Position numbers and translations under genes: made by a program. Shown one piece after another: positions 1 to 8,817 of a stretch of 64,000 nt of DNA (within the stretch, counting starts at the first letter, position 1; the number at the start of each line of letters is the position of its first letter). Source of the DNA: Idiomarina sp. PL1-037 (GTDB taxonomy: Bacteria; Pseudomonadota; Gammaproteobacteria; Enterobacterales; Alteromonadaceae); the NCBI RefSeq assembly GCF_034422975.1, contig NZ_CP139873.1, positions 186,001-250,000 on the forward strand. The letters are read 5' to 3'. The notes below the pieces were generated by a model. It searched no databases. It saw only the letters and a program-made list of their open reading frames with translations, and was not told the origin of the DNA.

Positions 1-11
1 TCACTTTTCAT
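1..11 (-). CDS. possible start of a divergent gene, cut by the window edge
   Basis: A complementary-strand ATG lies at 9-11, with an AGGA-type ribosome-binding sequence just before it on that strand. Only three full codons (Met-Lys-Ser) are inside the window, so no product can be read. The divergent position, sharing the Fur-like box with the haem operon, would suit a TonB-dependent haem receptor, but that is inference from context alone. Confidence 0.25.
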
Positions 12-60
12 CTCCAATCCTGACTAACACGTCGTATGAAAAAATCAATAAGATCTAAAC

Positions 61-79
61 GAAAATGATTTGCATTTGC
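61..79. promoter_or_regulatory. Fur-like box upstream of hmuT
   Basis: The 19-mer contains the inverted repeat AAATG-N5-CATTT (63-77) and matches the classical Fur consensus at about 13 of 19 positions by eye. It sits about 60 bp before the haem uptake operon, where iron-dependent repression by Fur is expected for this pathway. The assignment rests on sequence resemblance and position only. Confidence 0.6.
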
Positions 80-140
80 AAGTGAAAGTTACTATTTTTG
101 ATTTAGGACAAAAAAGAAAACCTAATTCAGGAGTTTTATT

Positions 141-1010
141 GTGATGACAGGACGACAGTTTCTGGTTCATACCGGCGCCGCTTTTCTATTGTTATTTTCG
201 TGGTTCGGACAGGCTGAGGATACGCTGGATAAGGAGGTTAACCAGTTAATAACCGCAGGCGGAACCTTAACCGACATCGTGTTTGCGCTGAATAAAGACG
301 ACAGTCTGATTGGCGTAGATACTTCCAGTACCTCACCTGCGGCTGTCAACAGGTTACCGAAAGTTGGTTACTACCGTAATTTATCGGCTGAAGGCGTTTT
401 GAGCTTTGAGCCTGAGCATTTGTGGGTTCTGGAAGGTGGTGGTAGCGATAAAGTGTTGCAGCAAATTGAGCGGGCCGGAGTTTCTGTGGTTGTATTTGAT
501 AAGCCGACGTCGCTTCAGGAGCTGTACGAGCTAATCGAAAACATGGCGGATCGCTTTGGCGCGCAAGCCGAAGGAAAGCAGGTTATTGCCGGTATAAAGT
601 CAGATTTGACGACGACTAGCTCGCGCAAAGAACCTTTAACGGCTCTGTTTGTTTTGCAGGCGTCAGAGCGAGGCGTGGTGGCAGCCGGGAAAGATACGGT
701 ACCGGATTTGCTTTTCAGTTACTCCGATATTAACAGTGTGTTTTCTCACGCCGGATTTAAGACCGTTTCTACTGAATATTTACTGGCAGAACAGCCGGAC
801 TTTTTAGTTGCTCCCGAGCATGTGGTTAAAAGCCACGGCAGTAAAGAAGCGTTTTGTCAGGCGCAGGCACTTAAGCTACTGGAAGCTGGGAAGACTTGCC
901 GGGTTTTGGTTATGGACTCTTTGCTGGCGCTTGGTATGACAATCCGAATTGCAGAAGCTCAACAAGTGGTTGCTGAGTTTGCCAATGAAATAGCGTCGGG
1001 CAGGGAGTAA
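141..1010 (+). CDS. hmuT: haem ABC transporter periplasmic substrate-binding protein HmuT
   Basis: Periplasmic haem-binding component of an HmuTUV-type importer. The 289-residue product starts with a hydrophobic signal segment (about residues 8-24). It then shows the HmuT pattern: a GGTLTDIVFAL stretch, a GVDTSS motif and VGYYRNLSAEGVLS, where a conserved Tyr contacts haem in characterised homologues. AGGAG at 129-133 serves either the GTG at 141 or the ATG at 144; 141 has the better spacing. The permease gene begins 4 bp downstream, so this is the first gene of hmuTUV-hugZ. A Fur-like box at 61-79 suggests iron control. Confidence 0.9.
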   Translation: MMTGRQFLVHTGAAFLLLFSWFGQAEDTLDKEVNQLITAGGTLTDIVFALNKDDSLIGVDTSSTSPAAVNRLPKVGYYRNLSAEGVLSFEPEHLWVLEGGGSDKVLQQIERAGVSVVVFDKPTSLQELYELIENMADRFGAQAEGKQVIAGIKSDLTTTSSRKEPLTALFVLQASERGVVAAGKDTVPDLLFSYSDINSVFSHAGFKTVSTEYLLAEQPDFLVAPEHVVKSHGSKEAFCQAQALKLLEAGKTCRVLVMDSLLALGMTIRIAEAQQVVAEFANEIASGRE

Positions 1011-1014
1011 GACC

Positions 1015-2031
1015 ATGCCGCTTGAACGTCGCTATTGGTTACTTGCCGGTGTTATGGGTATTGCCGTTAGCAGCATTCTGTTGCTTTCCAGCGGGCCGGT
1101 GATGTCGGACTGGCGGTTGCCCTTTATCTGGTTACCGGGAGTATTGTCTGAAGCTACCGATATTCAAAAGACGGTTTTAATTGATATTCGGTTACCCCGG
1201 TTGGTTTTAGGGCTAATGGTGGGCGCGGTGTTGGCGCAAAGTGGTACTGCAATGCAAACCTTGTGTCGTAACCCCCTGGCTGACCCCGGGCTCATTGGTA
1301 TTTCCGGCGGCGCAGCAGTATTTGCACTGGCGGTGATTGCACTCGGACCCAACTATGGGTTGCAGGGACAGCTTTGGGTTTCCGCCGCGGCTTTTATCGG
1401 TGCGTTGCTGACCACTTTTGTGGTTTACCATTTGGCAGGCGGCCGTTCAGGAGTTCATGTCGCCACCTTACTGCTGGCAGGTGTTGCCATTAATGCGCTG
1501 GCCGGTTCCATTCTTGGGTTACTCAGCTACTACGCTAACGATGACGCTCTGAGGCTTATGAGTTTCTGGCAGATGGGGTCTCTGGCCGGAGCGGACTGGC
1601 AACAATTACCACTTGGCTTTTTGTTTATGGGCGTTAGCTGCGTTGCACTCTTTATTCAGCGCCGGGCAATTAACACACTGCTTTTAGGAGAACGACAAGC
1701 GCGTTACCTGGGCGTTAATGTCGGTGCTCTAAAGCGTCGGATAATTTTCTTCGTTGCGCTTGGCGTTGGCGGAGCTGTTGCCTTAACCGGCATGATTGGC
1801 TTTATCGGACTGATTATTCCCCACATAGCGCGAATGCTGGTTGGCGCTAATGTGCGCTGGTTAATGCCAGTATCCATGTTGTTTGGCGCGGCCATTTTAG
1901 TGCTTACCGACTGGTTGGCAAAAACACTGGTTGCTCCGGCGGAATTACCTATTGGCATTATTACGGCGGCTATCGGCGCGCCATTTTTTATTTATTTGCT
2001 TATAAAGCAACGACGGAGGTTTTATGCTTGA
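1015..2031 (+). CDS. hmuU: haem ABC transporter permease HmuU (FecCD family)
   Basis: Inner-membrane permease that passes haem from HmuT to the cytoplasm. The 338 residues are hydrophobic throughout, with roughly ten predicted membrane segments typical of FecCD/BtuC permeases. The early ALLRLPR-like segment (RLPRLVLGLMVGAVLAQSG) and the late GLIIPHIARMLVG stretch, which carries the coupling region contacting the ATPase, are both family hallmarks. The 3' end overlaps the ATPase gene by 8 bp, implying translational coupling. Length is normal. Confidence 0.92.
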   Translation: MPLERRYWLLAGVMGIAVSSILLLSSGPVMSDWRLPFIWLPGVLSEATDIQKTVLIDIRLPRLVLGLMVGAVLAQSGTAMQTLCRNPLADPGLIGISGGAAVFALAVIALGPNYGLQGQLWVSAAAFIGALLTTFVVYHLAGGRSGVHVATLLLAGVAINALAGSILGLLSYYANDDALRLMSFWQMGSLAGADWQQLPLGFLFMGVSCVALFIQRRAINTLLLGERQARYLGVNVGALKRRIIFFVALGVGGAVALTGMIGFIGLIIPHIARMLVGANVRWLMPVSMLFGAAILVLTDWLAKTLVAPAELPIGIITAAIGAPFFIYLLIKQRRRFYA

Positions 2032-2800
2032 TATCGATGTGTCGAATCTATCTATTGGCCGGCAGCAAGTGTTAACGTCACTGAACCTGAGTTTAGAAGC
2101 CCACCAATTTGTTGCGATTGTGGGTGAAAACGGCGCGGGTAAATCCACCTTTTTAAACATGTTGGCGGGGGAACTTACTTATAATGGTTCTATTTACTTA
2201 AATGGAAGAGAACTGAACTCCTGGGATGCTTTGAAACTGGCACCGATAAGAGCGGTTATGGAGCAACACCAGGCCGCGCCTGAAGGGTTATCGGTTAAGG
2301 AACTGGTGGCCATGGGGCGATATTGGTCACAGGAGTCTGATGCCGATGCGGAACAACGCGCAACCCGATGGTTAAGCCGCTTTGATTTAGCCCAAATGGG
2401 TGAGCGAGGCATTGAAACCTTGTCTGGTGGTGAACAACAGCGGGCACATTTAGCCCGGTGTTTATGTCAGCTAGATAAAGACTTGCCGGGCGAACAATTG
2501 TTGCTGCTGGATGAACCGACCTCAGCACTGGATGTTTATCATCAACATGCGGTGTTGCATGAAATTAAGTCATTCAGCCAAAAAGGCAACCTGGTTCTGT
2601 CGGTTATGCACGATTTAAACCTGGCCTCTTTGTATGCCGACCAAGTCATTGTTTTAGGCAATAACTGTATTCAGCATGTCGACAGACCCGAGAGTGTTTT
2701 CCGGGAAGACATTCTGGAAAGAACCTATCGCACACCGGTGCATGTCAGCTCGCATCCGAGCTTTTTAAAACCAATGATTTTCACCGAGCCAAGACCTTGA
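2024..2800 (+). CDS. hmuV: haem ABC transporter ATP-binding protein HmuV
   Basis: ATPase that powers haem import with HmuU. The Walker A motif GENGAGKS is at residues 34-41, the ABC signature LSGGE at 133-137 and Walker B LLLLDEP at about 159-165, followed by a switch His in VMHDLN. At 258 residues it matches HmuV length. It starts inside the hmuU 3' end and is followed 13 bp later by hugZ, completing a haem uptake and use operon. Confidence 0.93.
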   Translation: MLDIDVSNLSIGRQQVLTSLNLSLEAHQFVAIVGENGAGKSTFLNMLAGELTYNGSIYLNGRELNSWDALKLAPIRAVMEQHQAAPEGLSVKELVAMGRYWSQESDADAEQRATRWLSRFDLAQMGERGIETLSGGEQQRAHLARCLCQLDKDLPGEQLLLLDEPTSALDVYHQHAVLHEIKSFSQKGNLVLSVMHDLNLASLYADQVIVLGNNCIQHVDRPESVFREDILERTYRTPVHVSSHPSFLKPMIFTEPRP

Positions 2801-2813
2801 GGAGCATTTTACA

Positions 2814-3548
2814 ATGAATGAACGAATAAAAGCGGCGCGGGAAGCGCGATTACTAGCGCAAAATAAAGATACCGCAGTGCTGTCTACTATCTCAAAAAAG
2901 TTACAGGGGTATCCGTTCGGGTCGGTATCACCTTTTATGCTTTCTGCAGAAGGTCAGGTCGTATTTTATGTGTCTGATATTGCCCAGCATGCCCGCAATT
3001 TATCAGTAGATAGCCGTTTAAGCGTTACCGTATTTGATGCGGTTGAAAGCGGTGACCAGAATACTCACGGACGACTGACGCTAACAGGTAATGCCCGACC
3101 TCTAGGCGATAAATCGTTAGGGGAGTTGTACTTCCGGCGCTTTCCCAGTGCATTAAGTTATCGCAACGCGCACGACTTTAAATTTTGGCAAATGGACGTT
3201 GAGCACGTTCGGTATATTGGGGGATTTGGTAAGATTTTCTGGATTAATCCGGCTGAATGGCTGTTACCTGAGCCCCAATGGCATACCGTAGACGCTTTGC
3301 AGATGATCCAGCATATGAATGATGACCATGCCGATGCTTGCGGCCTGATTTTGCGCCACCAAAAAGCGGAGTTCAGAAACTCTGCAGGCACTGTCGAAAT
3401 GAGCAGTATTTACCCGGACGGTTTCCACCTAATTGCCGATGAACACAGTATTTTCATTCCTTTTGAGACGGACTGCGCGACAGCCGGTGAGATCAGAAAG
3501 CAACTAGTGAAAATGACTCATGACGCACGGCAGTCGGCGGCTGCGTAA
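2814..3548 (+). CDS. hugZ: HugZ/HutZ-family haem utilisation protein
   Basis: Cytoplasmic protein of the split-barrel flavin-binding-fold family used for haem iron use. Characterised HugZ and HutZ members bind or degrade haem. Residues about 10-155 form the pyridoxamine-oxidase-like split barrel, and a C-terminal DUF2470-type segment carries the MIQHMNDDHAD motif, where histidines are implicated in haem binding. Length is 244 residues. The gene follows hmuV by 13 bp with a GGAG ribosome-binding site. That the imported haem is its substrate is inferred from the operon. Confidence 0.85.
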   Translation: MNERIKAAREARLLAQNKDTAVLSTISKKLQGYPFGSVSPFMLSAEGQVVFYVSDIAQHARNLSVDSRLSVTVFDAVESGDQNTHGRLTLTGNARPLGDKSLGELYFRRFPSALSYRNAHDFKFWQMDVEHVRYIGGFGKIFWINPAEWLLPEPQWHTVDALQMIQHMNDDHADACGLILRHQKAEFRNSAGTVEMSSIYPDGFHLIADEHSIFIPFETDCATAGEIRKQLVKMTHDARQSAAA

Positions 3549-3627
3549 TGTAAGGTTTTTGACATCCCTTCCCAGCAACTCCATAATCCTTAATCTTTAG
3601 GCTTTGTGGGGAGTAAACGGCAGCAAG

Positions 3628-4692
3628 ATGGCAGCTTCAGCGGAAGAAGAAAAACAATACAGAGCCTCATGGAAACGCTTAGCGCTGTTTAGTGTGTTAT
3701 TTGTTTTACTCACGGCTGCCGGGTTTTACGCCATTTATGACCACTTTTCCGGTCGCAGCCTAACCTTCGATTTTCGTTTGTTTGCCCCTGAAGTTTTAAG
3801 TGCCGCAGTCTTGCTGTTGCTGGTGTATTTTGCCGCCGACGGCCTTCGGCTTTACTACACTTTGCGTGCTCTGGGTTACCGTATTCCCAAAAAAGCCATG
3901 GCTAAACTGGTCTTCATTAATATCTTCTTCTCTAATATTACGCCTATGGCCACGGGTGGCGGTTTCGCGCAGGTTTGGTTTTTACACGAGCACGGAGTGC
4001 CTATTGGGCGGGCGACCGCTGCCACTACTATTCGTACGGTCTTGGCTATTTTCTTTATTTTTTCGCTGACACCGGTGTTCTTGCTGACGCTGGAACCACT
4101 GCAGGACAAGGCCATTATTGGTGAAATTGGTACGGCTCTTGCCGTTTTCATAGTGCTTTATCTGCTTTTTTTCGCGGTGGTTTTATTGCGGGCGCATTGG
4201 TTAATTGTGCCGCTAAGCTATTTATGTAAAGCGGTGCACAAGCTGCAACTGATCAGTGCGGAGCGTCATCTGCGCTGGCAATACAAAACTCGCCGAGAAA
4301 TGCTGCGCTTTTCCCGTAGCTTTTCGGTGTATTGTCGCGGCTCTAAAGCGGCTATTGCACTGTCAGTATTGTTCACCTTTATTTTCCTGCTTAGCTTATT
4401 CAGTTTTCCGGCGTTGTTAATGTGGGGCTTAGGATACGACGTTGACTATCTTGTCAGTCTGGGGTTACTGGTGGTTACTACTTTTATCATGTATTTCGCG
4501 CCAACGCCCGGTGCTTCGGGTATTTCCGAGGGGGTATTTGGCAGCTTTTTCAGTGACATTCTAGCCAGTAACCATTTACTGTTAGTCACCTTTAGCTGGC
4601 GCTTTTTGACCATTTATCTTGGTATGTTACTGGGGCTTTTTATTTTACAGCGTTACTTAGTTCAGTCGGCTAAAGTGCAGGGCGTACAATGA
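3628..4692 (+). CDS. flippase-like integral membrane protein (LPG synthase TM / UPF0104 family)
   Basis: A polytopic inner-membrane protein of the family that includes the transmembrane half of MprF and YbhN. Members are thought to flip or modify lipid-linked substrates. About eight hydrophobic segments are visible, with typical NIFFSNITPMATGGG and FAPTPGASGISEGVFG motifs. I chose the ATG at 3628 (354 residues) over a TTG at 3604; the GGGGAG at 3608-3613 is rather far for either start. The stop overlaps the start of the next gene by 4 bp (ATGA), so the product probably works with that glycosyltransferase, perhaps flipping its glycolipid product. The substrate is unknown. Confidence 0.8.
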   Translation: MAASAEEEKQYRASWKRLALFSVLFVLLTAAGFYAIYDHFSGRSLTFDFRLFAPEVLSAAVLLLLVYFAADGLRLYYTLRALGYRIPKKAMAKLVFINIFFSNITPMATGGGFAQVWFLHEHGVPIGRATAATTIRTVLAIFFIFSLTPVFLLTLEPLQDKAIIGEIGTALAVFIVLYLLFFAVVLLRAHWLIVPLSYLCKAVHKLQLISAERHLRWQYKTRREMLRFSRSFSVYCRGSKAAIALSVLFTFIFLLSLFSFPALLMWGLGYDVDYLVSLGLLVVTTFIMYFAPTPGASGISEGVFGSFFSDILASNHLLLVTFSWRFLTIYLGMLLGLFILQRYLVQSAKVQGVQ

Positions 4693-6908
4693 ATAAAACC
4701 AAATTACTGAAAGTCTTGTTTTACCTCAATATTGCGGTTGTGGTTGGGCTTATTGGCTATAAAGTTTATTTGAATTTGGTCATCTCTGAGTTTGAAGCAG
4801 AACATACTGAACAGCTCTCAGACATTAGCGCCCGGCTGGAAGGGCAGGACAGTTATAGCTTTGCCGTAGTGGGTAATATCAATAACTCGGTCGGTATTTT
4901 CGAGCGTCGCATTATTCCTATGCTGAACGACACCGACGTTGATTTTTTAGTGTCGGCAGGGAATGCGGTGAGCAGCGGCGGTGAGGACAAATACAGAGCG
5001 ATTCAAGGTACCTTGTCGCGGCTGGATATGCCGTATTTACTGACCTTCGGTAACAATGAGTATGAAGAGTTCGGCAGCTTCCGTTTTTATGACCATTACG
5101 GCCCGCATTTTTTCAGTTTTACCGCCGATGACAGTCGCTTTATTTTCTTAGACAGCACGGGGAAAACACCATGGCAATGGCAGCTGCGCTGGTTAACGGA
5201 CATTCTTAAAGCCGACGATTCAAAGCATCGCTTTGTTTTTATTGGTCACCCACCTCTGGAGCCGGAAGAGGAGTTCTTTTTAGCCCAGGAGGACGATTTT
5301 TTGCAACCCCTGGAGTTTCGCCATGCGTTACTGCAGACAATAAGCAACTTCGGGGTCGATCGTGTCTTTTCATCCAATATTTCTATTTACTCCGAGCGTG
5401 AGCACAACGGCACTCCCTATATCACTACTGGTGGCGCGGGTGGTCTGGTACTGAATCAGGACGAAAGCTTTTACCATTATGTGAAAGTAACAGTAAATGC
5501 CGACGGCTCGGTTGAGCACTCCGTTGAAGAGCTGGAAATTGGTCAGCACCCCATTCTAAAACAACTGGAAAGCCTATGGTTCTTTATTCACTCGTTGTTT
5601 TACGTGGGCTACCTGAATTTTATTCTGCTGGTGAGCCTGTTTTTGGTTATTAGTACCAAATTGTACAACGCGGTATTCGTCGGTAAAGATTACTACCCGG
5701 ACTACGATATTGACCCGCAGCCCTGGTTCAAAAAGCCGTTGCGCGTGACCATGTTCACTAATAATTATCTGCCTTTTATCGGTGGTGTGCCAATTTCTAT
5801 CGAGCGCCTGCGCCTGGGGTTAGTTAAGCTCAAAGATAAGGTATTGGTTGTTGCGCCGCGCTATCAGCAAAGTAGTGAAAAAGAAGAGCATGTGGTGCGT
5901 ATGCCGTCGCTGTTTTCTTTTGGTGAAAAGAGTGAGTTTCAGTTTGCCAATATTTTCTCCGGTGCCGTGCGTAAAAAGGTTAAAGCCTTTAAACCGGATA
6001 TTATTCACGTTCACCATCCGTTCTGGATAGGTTCGCTTGGGGTCTTTATTGCGCGTCGCCTGAAAGTGCCAGTGGTTTATACTTATCACACGCGGCTGGA
6101 ACATTATGCGCACTTTGTGTTTTTACCCGGTTCGTTGTTCCGTAATATTATTGCGCACTTTTTGGTGCGTCGCTTTGCCAATAAATGCGACGGCGTAATT
6201 GTGCCGACACAGTCGACGGAAGAATACCTGCGTATGATAGGGGTTAAGAAGCCGACGTTTGTTCAGCCAACGGGTATTGAGTTTGAGCGTTTCCAGCAAG
6301 TTGACGACAAGAAAATAGAAGAGCTACGCCAGCAACAAAAACTAGGCGATGAAACGGTGTTTGTCAGCGTGTCCCGGTTGTCTAATGAGAAGAATATCGA
6401 TTTTATGATTGATGCGGTGGCGCAACTGAAAGCGCAAACCGATAAGCCTTTCCGTTTGCTCATTGTTGGGGACGGTCATCAACGCCATAGGTTACAGGAA
6501 CGCATTGATAACATGAAACTCCAGCAGTACATTACTCTGGTAGGCTCAGTTCCGCCGGAAGACATGGCCGCCTGGTATCAGTTAGGTGACGCCTTCTTGT
6601 TTGCTTCGCAGTCGGAAACTCAGGGTATGGTGATTCTGGAAGCTATGGCAGCGGGTTTACCCGTGGTTGCTGTACGCTCCAGCGGTATAGACGATGTTGT
6701 TGAAGACGGATACAACGGCTACAAGACCCCGGCTAAGCAGGCCTTGTGGTGTGAGCGGGTAAAACAGTTGCTGGATGATGAAGCGTTGCGCCAGAGCCTC
6801 GCGGAAAATGCTCTGGCTTTTGCCCGCGACTATTCGGTGGAAAAATTCAGTGATGACGTGCGCCACATTTATGCGGAAACTCTGGCGCGGTATCACGAGA
6901 AAAAATAG
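4689..6908 (+). CDS. membrane-anchored fusion: degenerate calcineurin-like phosphoesterase + GT4 glycosyltransferase
   Basis: A 739-residue two-domain protein. An N-terminal membrane segment (8-30) leads to a calcineurin-like phosphoesterase fold (about 57-275), then hydrophobic residues 295-330, then a GT4 glycosyltransferase (from about 353). The GT4 part has the GGVPISIERL donor-site opening, HVHHPFWIG, YTYHTRLEHY and an E-x7-E motif (ETQGMVILE). It most resembles diacylglycerol glucosyltransferases such as alMGS. In the N-terminal domain most metal ligands are changed: Asn63 and Asn92 where Asp is usual, GNNE (121-124) for GNHE, and SNIS (229-232) for GHxH. Only GHPP (186-189) is intact. 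This half is probably non-catalytic. Coupled to the flippase-like gene by an ATGA overlap; a glycolipid synthesis and export pair is inferred. Confidence 0.8.
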   Translation: MNKTKLLKVLFYLNIAVVVGLIGYKVYLNLVISEFEAEHTEQLSDISARLEGQDSYSFAVVGNINNSVGIFERRIIPMLNDTDVDFLVSAGNAVSSGGEDKYRAIQGTLSRLDMPYLLTFGNNEYEEFGSFRFYDHYGPHFFSFTADDSRFIFLDSTGKTPWQWQLRWLTDILKADDSKHRFVFIGHPPLEPEEEFFLAQEDDFLQPLEFRHALLQTISNFGVDRVFSSNISIYSEREHNGTPYITTGGAGGLVLNQDESFYHYVKVTVNADGSVEHSVEELEIGQHPILKQLESLWFFIHSLFYVGYLNFILLVSLFLVISTKLYNAVFVGKDYYPDYDIDPQPWFKKPLRVTMFTNNYLPFIGGVPISIERLRLGLVKLKDKVLVVAPRYQQSSEKEEHVVRMPSLFSFGEKSEFQFANIFSGAVRKKVKAFKPDIIHVHHPFWIGSLGVFIARRLKVPVVYTYHTRLEHYAHFVFLPGSLFRNIIAHFLVRRFANKCDGVIVPTQSTEEYLRMIGVKKPTFVQPTGIEFERFQQVDDKKIEELRQQQKLGDETVFVSVSRLSNEKNIDFMIDAVAQLKAQTDKPFRLLIVGDGHQRHRLQERIDNMKLQQYITLVGSVPPEDMAAWYQLGDAFLFASQSETQGMVILEAMAAGLPVVAVRSSGIDDVVEDGYNGYKTPAKQALWCERVKQLLDDEALRQSLAENALAFARDYSVEKFSDDVRHIYAETLARYHEKK

Positions 6909-6922
6909 TGCTACAACTAGCG

Positions 6923-7378
6923 CTACAAAATGTGGTTACCAAAGACCAGTAATTGGCAGACGATGACAATGGTCGTTAATAATACCCGTATACGGTAGTA
7001 GCCCATATAAGCCGTCATAGCCGAACTGCGCGCCAGCTTTTGTTCAAAGTACAGAACTAAGGCAAAGCCCACCATCTGCATACCTAATGACCAGGCTGGC
7101 GCGTTAATTAAAATAGTGAACCAGGCCGCTAAAGCGAAAACATTGCTTAATAACAGTAAACCTGTGGTTTTTTCGCTTTCCGCGCGGTGCAGTGCCCGGC
7201 CCCATAAAGTGCCACCCAGAAAACTGAGAATAATAGCGCCGTAAGTCATTAACAACTCTAAAGGTGAAATGCCCCACCAGGTTCCTGTATGCATTAAAGC
7301 CGCAAGCGACGATGCCAGAAAGGGAATAAGCCCTAAAAAGCCCAGGGTATAAATTAGCCAGTTTTTACCTTTGTTCAT
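6923..7378 (-). CDS. DUF3429 family membrane protein
   Basis: Small integral membrane protein with about five hydrophobic segments, recognisable as DUF3429 from the LGFLGLIPFLAS opening and the SFLGGTLWGRAL stretch. No function is established for the family. The ATG at 7378 gives 151 residues; an upstream GTG at 7393 is possible. It is convergent with the glycosyltransferase fusion (14 bp gap) and divergent from cry-DASH, so it probably forms its own unit. Confidence is high that it is a gene, low on role. Confidence 0.75.
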   Translation of the reverse strand: MNKGKNWLIYTLGFLGLIPFLASSLAALMHTGTWWGISPLELLMTYGAIILSFLGGTLWGRALHRAESEKTTGLLLLSNVFALAAWFTILINAPAWSLGMQMVGFALVLYFEQKLARSSAMTAYMGYYRIRVLLTTIVIVCQLLVFGNHIL

Positions 7379-7495
7379 AAAAAATGAGTCCACCAGAAGT
7401 CAGTTATTTATATTTTACGGTCATTGTTCTCTTTACGTTTAGTCCAATTCTAAATGACTTACGTAATGAATGCTAAACAACAACTCGTATTCATT

Positions 7496-8815
7496 ATGGC
7501 AGATTATCGGTTAGGTCTATTTGTATTTCGGAATGATCTCAGGGTTGAAGACAACCTGGCGCTTTATGAAGCTGCGCAGCGCAGTGAAACACTCATCTGC
7601 TGCTTTTGTTTTAATCCGGCAAATAATAAGTATGGCCACTATGGCACTCAGACCATGGGTAAACATCGCTTTAGTTTTTTGCAGCAGAGCTTAAAGCAAC
7701 TGCGAACCGAGCTGGAAAAGCGTGGACAAAAACTCATTGTTTGGGCCGGAACATTTGACCGAATTTTAACTGAGCTCATTTCCGAACGTCGGGCGGATGC
7801 GGTTTTCCTCAGCCAGCATCAGGGTTACTACGAACAGCTTGAATTGGGTTTGTTGCAGCAACGGTTTCCATTTCTGCCTTTTCATGAGGTGCCAAACAAC
7901 ACCTTGTTTTCGGAGTCGGAGCTGCCGTTCGATTTGGCCGGTTTACCGGAAACCTTTTCTCAATTCAGGAAAAAAGTAGAGCCGTTGAGCCGTGACTTTT
8001 CGGTTCAGCCGATAAACGCATTACCTCCATTACCAGAGAACATCCGTTATCCGGGCTTCAAGACAGAAACTTTGAATGAATTTGCGTCAGCTGATTTTGA
8101 AGGTGGAGAAAAGGCCGGTTTAGCGCATTTAACACGCTACTTTTCTGGTCAGTCTGCCGGTACTTATAAACAAACACGAAATGCTTTAGATGACTTTTCG
8201 AGCTCAACCAAGTTTTCGCCCTGGCTTGCGCAGGGCTGCCTTTCTGTCCGGCAAATTATGACGGCGTTAAGAGAGTACGAAGCGCAGTTTGGCGAGAGTG
8301 AATCCAGCTACTGGATAAGTTTTGAGCTGTTGTGGCGCGAGTATTTTTTCTGGTACGCACTGAAGCATGGAAAACGTCTGTTCGCTTTTTCCGGACTCTC
8401 CGGCAAGTCACCCAAAACCAGCTTTTATTCTGAAAGGTTTCAGATGTGGTGCTCTGGCAATACGCCTTATCCTATTGTTAACGCTTGTATGAAGCAGTTG
8501 AATGCCACCGGTTATATGTCGAACAGGGGGCGGCAGTTGGTTGCCAGTTGTTTTGTACACGAGCTGAGCCTGGACTGGCGCTACGGTGCGGCCTATTTTG
8601 AACAGCAGCTGATTGATTACGACGTTTCCTCCAACTGGGGCAACTGGCAGTATCTGGCGGGTGTAGGAGCCGATCCCAGAGGGCATCGTCAGTTTAATCT
8701 GGAAAAGCAAACCGAGCGCTACGACCCGGACAATGAGTTTATTGAGCGCTGGGCTGGCGACTTATCTGGGCAACCCATAGACAGCGTTGATGCCGCAGAC
8801 TGGCCGGTGCAGTGA
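7496..8815 (+). CDS. DASH-family cryptochrome (ssDNA-type photolyase)
   Basis: Flavoprotein of the Cry-DASH group. Characterised members bind FAD and methenyltetrahydrofolate and repair cyclobutane dimers in single-stranded or loop DNA. The N-terminal Rossmann-like domain begins LGLFVFRNDLRVEDN. The DASH-typical linker VPNNTLF...LPF...FSQFRKKVE follows, then the FAD-binding domain with WLAQGCLS, LLWREYFFW and NRGRQLVASCF. I start at ATG 7496 (439 residues) because family members begin a few residues before this point; further upstream starts (7454, 7466) lack a convincing ribosome-binding site. It overlaps or abuts the next photolyase-family gene. Confidence 0.88.
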   Translation: MADYRLGLFVFRNDLRVEDNLALYEAAQRSETLICCFCFNPANNKYGHYGTQTMGKHRFSFLQQSLKQLRTELEKRGQKLIVWAGTFDRILTELISERRADAVFLSQHQGYYEQLELGLLQQRFPFLPFHEVPNNTLFSESELPFDLAGLPETFSQFRKKVEPLSRDFSVQPINALPPLPENIRYPGFKTETLNEFASADFEGGEKAGLAHLTRYFSGQSAGTYKQTRNALDDFSSSTKFSPWLAQGCLSVRQIMTALREYEAQFGESESSYWISFELLWREYFFWYALKHGKRLFAFSGLSGKSPKTSFYSERFQMWCSGNTPYPIVNACMKQLNATGYMSNRGRQLVASCFVHELSLDWRYGAAYFEQQLIDYDVSSNWGNWQYLAGVGADPRGHRQFNLEKQTERYDPDNEFIERWAGDLSGQPIDSVDAADWPVQ

Positions 8816-8817
8816 AC

